A stretch of 5,704 bases of DNA from Planctomycetes bacterium RIFCSPHIGHO2_12_FULL_52_36 (GTDB lineage: Bacteria > Planctomycetota > Brocadiia > Brocadiales > Bathyanammoxibiaceae). The DNA lies in assembly GCA_001828545.1 (NCBI GenBank), contig MHYW01000067.1, positions 1,967 to 7,670 of the forward strand, given 5' to 3'. The notes beneath the pieces are model-generated. The model ran no database searches, had not been told where the DNA came from, and worked only from the letters and a program-made list of their open reading frames with translations. A program made the position numbers and the translations under genes. Below are positions 1 through 5,328 of the stretch, in pieces (position 1 is the stretch's first letter; each line of letters opens with the position of its first letter).

Positions 1-1299
1 GCCCCGATTACGGGTCGTGGGGAGATGCCGGAGGGCCGGTTCTTCCCCCCGATTATATGTGGGGCATGTCATACGGATATCTTTCAGCAATGGAAAGGCT
101 CCACGCACGCCTATGCGTGGTATGACCCCCTCCCCAGGGCCCTCTACCAGAAGGGTCTCCAGGAGGCCCAGGGAGAACAGCAAAGGGCCGTCATGGATAC
201 CTGTGTCCGCTGTCATACCCCTGTGAGTTTCACCACCGGGGAATGGAAGGCCACGCCCTCCATGCCAGGCAGTGAGGCCAGTAAGGAGAATATCTTCTGT
301 GATTTCTGCCACTCAATAAAGGCTACCACGGGCATAGGCAACGCCCCTTTTATTTTAGACCCCGGAGATGCCACAAAGATGGACTTCGGCACCAAACGGG
401 GCCCCTTTAAGGACTGCCCCATGACCGCCCATAAGACGGAGTATTCTGAACTCCACACCCGTTCGGAATTCTGCGGCTCCTGTCATGACGTATCTCACGC
501 CGGGAGCAGATTAGCAGTAGAACAGACCTATACGGAGTGGCGTCTGGGACCCTACAATACGGGTAACCCTGCCACCACGACCCATTGTCAGGACTGCCAC
601 ATGAGGCAGAGGCCAGGTGTGCCCTCCACAGGTTCAACCGAGAGGCCAGATAATCCGGGCTTTGCCGCAAGGAAGGAGGTAGGGGGCATAGAGAGGCCCC
701 ACATCTGGACCCATTATTTCGTGGGCGGTACCAGCCTTATCCTCGGTCCCGCCCTCCAGGAGCCAGAGAGGCAGAAGATGGCGGAGGACAGGCTAAAAAA
801 TGCCGCCAGGGTGGAGCTGATAACGCCCACCTCCATAAAACCAGGGGAGTTGCTCAGGTTCAGGGTAATGGTAGAGAACGTAGGTGCGGGGCACTACATC
901 CCCACGGGGCTTACAGAGGTGCGTCAGATGTGGCTGGACGTGGTGGCGGTGGACGCCGATGGTAAGGAGGTCTATCGCTCTGGTACGGTGGATGAGAAGG
1001 GCCATCTGGAGGAGGATGCCGTCATATATCACACCATCTTTGGTAACGAGAAGGGACAGCCCACGTATAAGATATGGGAGGCCACCCACATCATCTCTGA
1101 TTACCGGGTCCCTCCAAAGGGGCAGAGGGTGGAGAAGTATGCCTTCCTGCTCCCTCCAGACGTCAAACTACCACTGAAGATAAAGGCCGTGCTCCGCTAC
1201 AGGAGTGCCCCGCAGTGGCTGGCGGTGGAACTCCTGGGGGATGGAGCCCCCACCATACCCATTGTGGATATGGCAGAGGCGACGGCCGCAGTGCAGTAG
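1..1299 (+). CDS. Multiheme c-type cytochrome (cytochrome c554-like) with C-terminal beta-sandwich-like domain, 5'-truncated
   Basis: The reading frame is open from base 1, so the true start and the expected Sec signal peptide lie upstream; the ATG at 25 is probably internal. Five CxxCH haem-attachment motifs are visible: CGACH (58-72), CVRCH (202-216), CDFCH (298-312), CGSCH (472-486) and CQDCH (586-600). The text around the first one (CGACHTDIFQQWKGSTHA) resembles cytochrome c554/c-prime type multihaem proteins. A stretch before haem 4 (PMTAHKTEYSEL) holds a His that could be a distal ligand. From about base 700 there are no more haem motifs. That half contains NVGAGHYIPTG and a pattern around IYHTIFGNEKG...KIWEATHIISDYRVPPKG, which I recognise as the haem-free C-terminal domain of many periplasmic multihaem cytochromes, probably Ig-like. 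Likely role: periplasmic electron transfer; the redox partner is unknown. The TAG stop lies inside a repeated palindrome. The haem motifs are certain, the specific function is not. Confidence 0.9.
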   Translation, partial: APITGRGEMPEGRFFPPIICGACHTDIFQQWKGSTHAYAWYDPLPRALYQKGLQEAQGEQQRAVMDTCVRCHTPVSFTTGEWKATPSMPGSEASKENIFCDFCHSIKATTGIGNAPFILDPGDATKMDFGTKRGPFKDCPMTAHKTEYSELHTRSEFCGSCHDVSHAGSRLAVEQTYTEWRLGPYNTGNPATTTHCQDCHMRQRPGVPSTGSTERPDNPGFAARKEVGGIERPHIWTHYFVGGTSLILGPALQEPERQKMAEDRLKNAARVELITPTSIKPGELLRFRVMVENVGAGHYIPTGLTEVRQMWLDVVAVDADGKEVYRSGTVDEKGHLEEDAVIYHTIFGNEKGQPTYKIWEATHIISDYRVPPKGQRVEKYAFLLPPDVKLPLKIKAVLRYRSAPQWLAVELLGDGAPTIPIVDMAEATAAVQ

Positions 1300-1325
1300 T
1301 GGCGACCGGCCAGTCGCCCCTACTG
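1294..1325. repeat. Imperfect palindrome, TAGGGGC family, copy 1
   Basis: Two 16-base arms meet at 1309/1310 and pair at 14 of 16 positions; the mismatches are 1300/1319 and 1307/1312. Its 28-base core (1296-1323) differs at only two positions from the core of the palindrome at 5330-5357, so the two are copies of one repeat. The stop codon of the cytochrome gene (1297-1299) is part of the left arm. No T-run follows on either strand, so it is not a classic intrinsic terminator, though the RNA hairpin could still protect the 3' end. Confidence 0.85.
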
Positions 1326-1336
1326 GCGGGGGGTTA

Positions 1337-1365
1337 TTGATTTGTGGGGGACTTCTTGTTATCCT
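1337..1365 (+). promoter_or_regulatory. Possible sigma70-type promoter for ktrB
   Basis: TTGATT at 1337-1342 (4 of 6 matches to TTGACA) and TATCCT at 1360-1365 (4 of 6 to TATAAT) are separated by 17 bases. A TG at 1357-1358 gives an extended -10. The site lies between two palindromes, and transcription from it would put the palindrome at 1376-1401 into the ktrB leader. It was found by eye and is not proven. Confidence 0.3.
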
Positions 1366-1375
1366 ACTCGGAAAA

Positions 1376-1401
1376 TAGGGGCACGGTATACCGTGCCCCT
1401 A
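1376..1401. repeat. Perfect 26-bp palindrome, TAGGGGC family, variant core
   Basis: Two perfectly complementary 13-base arms (TAGGGGCACGGTA and its reverse complement) meet at 1388/1389. The outer ends TAGGGGC/GCCCCTA match those of the palindromes at 1294-1325 and 5329-5358, but the centre differs (ACGGTATACCGT instead of GACCGGCCGGTC). It lies 25 bases before the ktrB start codon. In RNA it would form a strong hairpin in the leader. Confidence 0.85.
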
Positions 1402-1409
1402 CGGCTTTT

Positions 1410-1415
1410 GGAGGG
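1410..1415 (+). promoter_or_regulatory. Ribosome binding site of ktrB
   Basis: GGAGGG lies 11 bases before the GTG at 1427. A TAG stop at 1421-1423 in the same frame rules out any earlier start, so this site supports the GTG start. It sits 8 bases after the 1376-1401 palindrome, so the RNA hairpin could influence access to it. Confidence 0.55.
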
Positions 1416-1426
1416 TAAAATAGAAG

Positions 1427-2788
1427 GTGGCTGGTGGAGGCGTATTTTTTCAAGGGCTTGTTAGCAGGCCGGGGGTCTCCATAAGTGTGAGCTTTATCCT
1501 GGCCATATTTATCGGGGCGGGGTTCTTGAGTCTGCCCCAGGCCACCGTAGACCGGAGAGAACTGCCCTTTATTGACGCCCTTTTTATCGCAACCTCTGCC
1601 ACCTGTGTGACGGGGTTAACGGTCTGCGACCCTGAGTATCTATCCCGCTACGGGCAGACGGTGGTCCTTTTTCTCATACAGGCGGGAGGACTGGGGATAA
1701 TGACCTGGGCTACCCTCTTCAGGGTGGCCTTGAGGAGGCGGTTGACCATTACCCAGCAGTCAGTAGTGGTAGAGTTTCTGGGGGTGGAACACAGGGGGGC
1801 CATCAGAAGGCTCCTCCTATTCATGGTGGCCTTCACCTTTGCGGTGGAGGCCATAGGTTTTTTTGTAATGCTCTCTTTCTTCCTCAGGACCTCACAGGGT
1901 ACGGGAGAGGCCCTTTTTAATGCGGCCTTTCATGCGGTCTCTGCCTTCTGTAATGCAGGCTTTTCCACCTTTAATGACAACCTCCATGCCTTCCGCGGCA
2001 GTGTACTCATTACCGTGACTATTACTTCCCTGGTAATCCTTGGGGGGTTGGGCGTGCCTATTATCTATAACCTCTGGCAGGTCTTTCTCTCCCTTTTCCG
2101 GGAGGAGGGGGCAGCAAAGAGGGTATCCCTTCATACCAAGTTGAGTCTTATTGCCAGCGTGGTGCTTATCGGTCTGGGGTTTGGGTTATTTTACCTCTTT
2201 GAGAGGGGGCATTCCTTGAATGGTCTGCCCTGGCAGGAGCAGGTCATGGCCTCTTATTTTCACGCGGTGGTGCCCAGGACTGCAGGTTTTAGCACCGTGG
2301 ACATCGCTACGGTGTCCGGGCCGGGCCTCATGCTCTTGATGTTTCTTATGTTCGTTGGGGGTTCACCAGGCTCTACGGCTGGGGGTATAAAGACTACTAC
2401 CCTGGCAGTGCTTATGACGGCCCTGGGCGCCTTCTGCCGGGGGAAGGAGGAGGTGGAGTGCTTCGGCAGGACCATAGCAAGAGAGGTGATTGCCAAGTCT
2501 GTGGTGGTAGCAGTGTGGGGTATATTGGTGGTGTTGATAGCCGCCCTTATCCTTTTAAGCATAGAACCGTTCTCCTTTGAGGATACGGTCTTTGAAGTCT
2601 TCTCCGCCTTTGATACAGTGGGACTCAGCCGGGGGATTACCCCTCATCTGAGCCTTGCGGGGAAGCTGGTAATTATGATAACTATGTTTATTGGCAGGAT
2701 AGGCCCCCTCACCCTGGCCTTGATGGTGGGCAAAGAGGCGGTCGCGCCAGGAATCAGGTACCCCGAGGAACACGTAGCGGTAGGATGA
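1427..2788 (+). CDS. ktrB: Potassium uptake membrane subunit KtrB/TrkH
   Basis: A 453-residue membrane protein of the TrkH/KtrB/HKT superfamily, the ion-conducting subunit of a K+ (often Na+-linked) uptake system in the inner membrane. All four pore-loop repeats are present, each with its selectivity-filter glycine: TCVTGL (G63), FCNAGFST (G178), PRTAGFST (G287) and FDTVGLSRG (G399). The glycine-rich gating loop of the third repeat, GGSPGSTAGGIKTTT, is at 311-325. The conserved GRIGPLTL of the last helix is at 423-430. The C-terminal RYPEEHVAVG ends as KtrB proteins usually do. Length and short N-terminus fit KtrB better than the longer enterobacterial TrkH. The start is GTG at 1427, since an in-frame stop at 1421 excludes anything earlier; GGAGGG lies upstream. 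The partner KtrA is encoded next, 263 bp downstream. The assignment to the family is secure; Ktr versus Trk naming is a judgement. Confidence 0.95.
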   Translation: MAGGGVFFQGLVSRPGVSISVSFILAIFIGAGFLSLPQATVDRRELPFIDALFIATSATCVTGLTVCDPEYLSRYGQTVVLFLIQAGGLGIMTWATLFRVALRRRLTITQQSVVVEFLGVEHRGAIRRLLLFMVAFTFAVEAIGFFVMLSFFLRTSQGTGEALFNAAFHAVSAFCNAGFSTFNDNLHAFRGSVLITVTITSLVILGGLGVPIIYNLWQVFLSLFREEGAAKRVSLHTKLSLIASVVLIGLGFGLFYLFERGHSLNGLPWQEQVMASYFHAVVPRTAGFSTVDIATVSGPGLMLLMFLMFVGGSPGSTAGGIKTTTLAVLMTALGAFCRGKEEVECFGRTIAREVIAKSVVVAVWGILVVLIAALILLSIEPFSFEDTVFEVFSAFDTVGLSRGITPHLSLAGKLVIMITMFIGRIGPLTLALMVGKEAVAPGIRYPEEHVAVG

Positions 2789-2817
2789 GTCAGGGGCCTG
2801 GGACTAAGAATGTACGG

Positions 2818-2850
2818 GATTGGAAATTGTAAAATGCAGATTGTAAATTT
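2818..2850. repeat. Degenerate heptad repeat array, left arm of site 1
   Basis: Units read every 7 bases: GATTGGA, AATTGTA, AAATGCA, GATTGTA, then AATTT where the MITE-like element begins. The units are related to GATTGCA/AATNNNA and resemble those at 3772-3806. Just beyond the inserted element, at 2991-3018, a similar array runs in the opposite orientation. There is no coding potential. Short heptanucleotide tandem repeats (STRR) are known from cyanobacteria; kinship to those is not claimed. Confidence 0.55.
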
Positions 2851-2990
2851 AGACCTCTGAAAAAGTTTGTATGGGCTTTAGTTTCCCCCTCCCTTGAGGG
2901 GAGGGGGAAGGGGGAGGGTGATATCCACCCCCACCCTACCCTCCCCCCTCAAGGGGGAGGAGATTTCGGTTGCTACTTTTGCAGAGGTCT
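2851..2990. mobile_element. MITE-like 140-bp palindromic element
   Basis: The ends are 16-base inverted repeats: AGACCTCTGAAAAAGT (2851-2866) matches the reverse complement of 2975-2990 at 15 of 16 positions. Inside, a second long inverted repeat (about 2885-2921 against 2924-2960) is centred on GATATC (2920-2925). It is built of G-runs then C-runs, each half also forming its own hairpin (arms 2883-2893/2899-2909 and 2940-2947/2953-2960). AAATTT occurs directly outside both ends (2845-2850 and 2992-2997, one base away on the right). It could be a target duplication, but it is self-complementary and part of the flanking heptads. There is no ORF for a transposase, so movement would need one supplied in trans. 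It separates ktrB from ktrA. Confidence 0.65.
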
Positions 2991-3018
2991 CAAATTTTAA
3001 ATTCCCGATTTGCAATTC
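2991..3018. repeat. Degenerate heptad repeat array, right arm of site 1
   Basis: Units of 7 bases: CAAATTT, TAAATTC, CCGATTT, GCAATTC. On the opposite strand these read GAATTGC, AAATCGG and so on, that is the same type of unit as in 2818-2850 but inverted. The two arrays face each other across the 140-bp MITE-like element. Confidence 0.5.
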
Positions 3019-3035
3019 TTCCCTAACCCCGAAAG

Positions 3036-3043
3036 AAGGAGGT
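3036..3043 (+). promoter_or_regulatory. Strong Shine-Dalgarno of ktrA, decides the start
   Basis: AAGGAGGT is a near-perfect match to the 16S rRNA anti-SD and lies 8 bases before the ATG at 3052. It selects this ATG over the in-frame TTG at 3010, which has no comparable site and would add 14 residues encoded largely by repeat-derived sequence. Confidence 0.85.
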
Positions 3044-3051
3044 CTGGATAC

Positions 3052-3738
3052 ATGGCAAGGGTGGTGGCTGTACTAGGACTGGGCAGATTCGGACAAGCCC
3101 TGGTGAAGACCCTGGTTGAAGAAGGGGCAGAAGTTATCGCTATAGATGTGGACAAGGAGGAGGTGGAGAAGATAAAGGATATTGCCACCCATGCCATTCA
3201 ACTAGACAGGGAGGATGAAGAGTCCCTCAGGGCCTGTGGGGTAGGGGATGCGGACGTGGCGGTGGTGGCCGTGGGCGCCCTCGAGCCGAGTGTAATGAAC
3301 ACGGCCATCCTGAGCAAGATGGGGGTAAAGGAGATTATTGCCAGAGCTACCAGCGACCTCCATGCCCATATACTCAGTACGGTGGGTGCGACCAGGGTGG
3401 TCTTTCCCGAAAAAGACATAGGCATACGGGTGGCCAAGGGTATCATGGTCCCCGGGCTAAGGGAATATGTGGAGGTAGGGGAGGACTACTGCCTCGCCGA
3501 GGTGAGGGCTGGGGAGAGACTCATCAGGAAGTCCCTCAGGGAACTGGACCTTAAGTCCAGGTTCGGTATCAATGTGGTAATAATAAAAAAGACGGAGGTG
3601 GTCCAGGTGAACGACCATCCCGTGGAACGGGAGCGGATGGTACTCCCTACTGCCGATTATGTCCTGGGGGAAGGTGATTGCCTGGTTATTGTGGGAGAGA
3701 CAGAGAAGGTAGAGGATTTTGAAAGACACACGAAGTAA
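3052..3738 (+). CDS. ktrA: Potassium uptake regulatory subunit KtrA/TrkA (RCK protein)
   Basis: A 228-residue cytosolic protein, the usual length for KtrA, which has a single RCK unit, unlike the doubled E. coli TrkA. The N-terminal RCK_N Rossmann domain (about 1-130) starts with VVAVLGLGRFGQAL, with the nucleotide-binding GxGxxG at G9, G11 and G14. The acidic residue ending strand 2 is D32 (VIAID). LRACGVGDADVAVVAVG (59-75) and the helix/strand block ending RVVFPEKDIG (115-124) are typical of the family. The C-terminal RCK_C domain (about 138-226) contains LDLKSRFGINVVIIKK and the closing LGEGDCLVIVG. KtrA forms an octameric ring that binds ATP/ADP or NAD(H) and gates KtrB. In many bacteria RCK_C domains of this kind also bind c-di-AMP, which cannot be judged here. 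The start is ATG 3052 because of the strong SD at 3036-3043. With the upstream gene it makes a complete system. Confidence 0.95.
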   Translation: MARVVAVLGLGRFGQALVKTLVEEGAEVIAIDVDKEEVEKIKDIATHAIQLDREDEESLRACGVGDADVAVVAVGALEPSVMNTAILSKMGVKEIIARATSDLHAHILSTVGATRVVFPEKDIGIRVAKGIMVPGLREYVEVGEDYCLAEVRAGERLIRKSLRELDLKSRFGINVVIIKKTEVVQVNDHPVERERMVLPTADYVLGEGDCLVIVGETEKVEDFERHTK

Positions 3739-3771
3739 TTAACAAACAGTAGTCAGCAGGGGGCAGGCGCC

Positions 3772-3806
3772 GATTGCAGAGTGCGGATTGCAGAATGTCA
3801 ATGAAG
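3772..3806. repeat. Degenerate heptad repeat array, left arm of site 2
   Basis: Five consecutive 7-base units: GATTGCA, GAGTGCG, GATTGCA, GAATGTC, AATGAAG. Two units are identical and the rest vary. They match the unit type seen at 2818-2850. The array starts 33 bases after the ktrA stop codon. Confidence 0.6.
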
Positions 3807-3840
3807 ATTTTAAAGTCTTTTAATTCCGCATTCTGCATTT
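3786..3840. repeat. Imperfect hairpin joining the two heptad arms
   Basis: TGCAGAATG (3789-3797) is perfectly complementary to CATTCTGCA (3829-3837). Nearer the centre AAGATTTT (3804-3811) pairs with AAAGTCTT (3812-3819) with one mismatch. With small offsets the two sides pair over most of the stretch, so the transcript downstream of ktrA could fold into a long, imperfect hairpin. TCTTTTAATT follows the inner stem, but there is no GC-rich stem of terminator type. Confidence 0.5.
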
Positions 3841-3883
3841 GCTGAATTCCACATTCCGAAATCCAAACTCCGAATTCACCAAT
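3822..3883. repeat. Degenerate heptad repeat array, right arm of site 2
   Basis: Units CCGCATT and CTGCATT (3826-3839), a 9-base irregular unit (3840-3848), then CCACATT, CCGAAAT, CCAAACT, CCGAATT and CACCAAT (3849-3883). The orientation is opposite to 3772-3806. This is the clearest heptad stretch in the window. It is non-coding, with no start or ribosome site of interest. Confidence 0.6.
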
Positions 3884-3884
3884 T

Positions 3885-3920
3885 GCCCCGTAGATTTCAG
3901 TTGCATTTTGGGGGCTTTTT
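3885..3920 (+). terminator. Weak candidate intrinsic terminator after ktrA
   Basis: GCCCC (3885-3889) can pair with GGGGC (3911-3915), followed directly by TTTTT (3916-3920). The loop of 21 bases is long and the stem short, so this is a weak call. It is the only place in the window where a GC stem is followed by a T-run on the + strand. Confidence 0.25.
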
Positions 3921-3928
3921 GCTAAAAT
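3920..3928 (+). promoter_or_regulatory. Possible extended -10 promoter for the TPR/alpha-CTD gene
   Basis: TGCTAAAAT is an extended -10 (TG, one base, TAAAAT with 5 of 6 matches to TATAAT), about 70 bases before the start codon at 3998. A -35 is poor: TTGCAT at 3901-3906 with a 16-base spacer. A 7-base inverted repeat, TTGCTAA (3919-3925) and TTAGCAA (3936-3942), overlaps the -10 and the likely transcription start, which could be an operator or a 5' hairpin. Confidence 0.35.
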
Positions 3929-3997
3929 TTCGTTCTTAGCAAGAAGTATCTAAGGTGCTTCCGTGATTGTGGTTTATGGAAAGGATGCGTAAGCAAA

Positions 3998-5326
3998 ATG
4001 GTTACCGAGGTAGGTATTGATATCCTGGAACAGGAAGGCGTACCCAGGGAGGCCGTGAGGCAGCTAAGGAAGAAGGTGTGCTCTTCCAACGAAGAAAGGG
4101 AGGCTATGGAGAAAGAGGCCGCAAGCCTTGCCCTGGCCATCAAAAGGGGGAAAGACCCGGCAAAGGTGAAAGAGGACTGTCTCAAGTTAGGTATGGCCCT
4201 CTGGACTATGGGCCGGGCAAAGGAGGCCATAGAGGCCCTGGAAGAGGTGAAGACCCGTAAGGTCGCTTGTTACTACCTCGGGAAGTGTTATGAGGAACGG
4301 GGAGACTACGAAAAGGCCCTGGAGCTACTTGAGAAGGCCAGGAAGGAAGACGCAGAAGAGATTGATTTAGAGTTAGAGGTGGTGGGCGTACAGAGGAAGG
4401 CAGGCCAGACCAAGGAGGCACTGAAAAAGATAGAACAGCTGGCGAAGACCCGCGGTAACGATGCAGAGGTCCATTATCAGTGGGGGTATTGCATGGAAGA
4501 TGCGGGGGAATATCCGGAGGCCATGGCCCACTACGAGAAGGCCCTGGAGATAGACCCTGAACATGCAAGGGCCCTTTTCCGCCTGGGTTACAACTATGAC
4601 CTGGAAGGGGAGGACGAAAAGGCCGTTGGGTACTATGAGAAATGCAAGGAACTCTCTCCCACTTATACGAACGTCCTTATAAATTTAGGAACCCTTTACG
4701 AAGACAGGGGAGAGTACGAAAAGGCGGTTTCCTGCTTTGAGGAGGTACTGAGGGCCGACCCCAATCACCCCAGGGCGGGCCTGTATCTTAAAGATGCCAA
4801 GTCCTCCCTCTACATGTACTACGACGAGGAAAAGTTGAGGGCCCAGAGTAAAGAGAGCGAGGTGTTAAGCATACCCATATCAGATTTTGAGCTCTCTGTA
4901 CGGAGCAAGAATTGCCTGGAAAGGATGGGCATAAAGACGCTGAGAGACCTTACCACGGTAACGGAAAGCCAGCTCCTTTCCTTTAAGAATTTTGGAGAGA
5001 CCTCTCTGACGGAGATAAAGGACGTGCTGACCCAAAAAGGCCTCAAGATAGGCCAGGCCCTGGAAGAACAGAAGAGGTTGCATCCCACCCCCAGGTCTGA
5101 ACAGGAGGCGGAACTCCTGAATAGCCCTATTTCCATCCTGGAATTATCCGCCCGTACCGCAAAGGCCCTGGAAAAAATAGGTATCCATACCGTAGAGGAA
5201 CTTGTCTCTAAGACGGAAGAAGAACTGCTAGGCCATAAGGGTATCAGCGGGTCGCACGCAGAAGAGATTACCGAGAAACTCACAAGGTGGGAACTATCCT
5301 TAAGACAGAAGAAGGAGCCAGAATAA
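3998..5326 (+). CDS. TPR protein with two C-terminal RNA polymerase alpha-CTD-like domains
   Basis: A soluble 442-residue protein with no signal peptide or membrane segment. Residues 1-60 are charged and helical. About six TPR-like repeats follow (61-260), the clearest being ACYYLGKCYEERGDYEKALE, the unit around HYQWGYCMEDAGEYPEAMAHY, LFRLGYNYDLEGEDEKAVGYY and LINLGTLYEDRGEYEKAVSCF. Residues 290-353 closely match the C-terminal domain of RNA polymerase alpha: PISDFELSVRSKNCL and NFGETSLTEIKDVL correspond to E. coli PVDDLELTVRSANCL and NLGKKSLTEIKDVL. A second, more diverged copy spans 375-432 (LELSARTAKALEKIGIHTVEEL). TPRs bind proteins and alpha-CTD binds DNA, sigma and activators, so a transcription-linked adaptor is a reasonable inference; the real function is unknown to me. 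Similar TPR/alpha-CTD proteins are, as I recall, widespread in Planctomycetota. Start is ATG 3998; AAGGA at 3981-3985 is a rather distant ribosome site. The stop is followed 2 bases later by a palindrome. Confidence 0.9.
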   Translation: MVTEVGIDILEQEGVPREAVRQLRKKVCSSNEEREAMEKEAASLALAIKRGKDPAKVKEDCLKLGMALWTMGRAKEAIEALEEVKTRKVACYYLGKCYEERGDYEKALELLEKARKEDAEEIDLELEVVGVQRKAGQTKEALKKIEQLAKTRGNDAEVHYQWGYCMEDAGEYPEAMAHYEKALEIDPEHARALFRLGYNYDLEGEDEKAVGYYEKCKELSPTYTNVLINLGTLYEDRGEYEKAVSCFEEVLRADPNHPRAGLYLKDAKSSLYMYYDEEKLRAQSKESEVLSIPISDFELSVRSKNCLERMGIKTLRDLTTVTESQLLSFKNFGETSLTEIKDVLTQKGLKIGQALEEQKRLHPTPRSEQEAELLNSPISILELSARTAKALEKIGIHTVEELVSKTEEELLGHKGISGSHAEEITEKLTRWELSLRQKKEPE

Positions 5327-5328
5327 GC

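Noticed and set aside
409..435. CPMTAH as a possible sixth, non-canonical haem site
   Set aside because: The Cys and His spacing (CxxxxH with no second Cys) does not fit known haem-attachment motifs; the His is more likely a distal ligand.
3010..3051. Upstream TTG start for ktrA adding 14 residues
   Set aside because: No ribosome site for the TTG, while ATG 3052 has AAGGAGGT at 8 bases and the protein then begins right at the Rossmann strand as usual.
2894..3076. 60-codon + strand frame starting inside the G-rich palindrome
   Set aside because: It reads through the MITE-like repeat and the heptads into ktrA in another frame; its TLPSPLKGEE-like peptide is the usual spurious product of such palindromes.
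3772..3883. Heptad arrays as a CRISPR array
   Set aside because: Units are only 7 bases, degenerate and without unique spacers.
3976..4020. Short leader ORF (14 codons) overlapping the TPR gene start
   Set aside because: ATG at 3976 has no ribosome site of its own and the peptide has no attenuation-type codon run; probably chance.
4206..4568. 120-codon open frame on the - strand, rich in Pro and Ser
   Set aside because: Antisense shadow of the TPR repeats; composition follows from the GAG/GCC/AGG codons of the real gene.
4819..5283. 154-codon open frame on the - strand
   Set aside because: It lies wholly antisense to the TPR/alpha-CTD gene, whose own frame has clear domain matches; the - strand product is low-complexity Ser-rich and has no recognisable domain.
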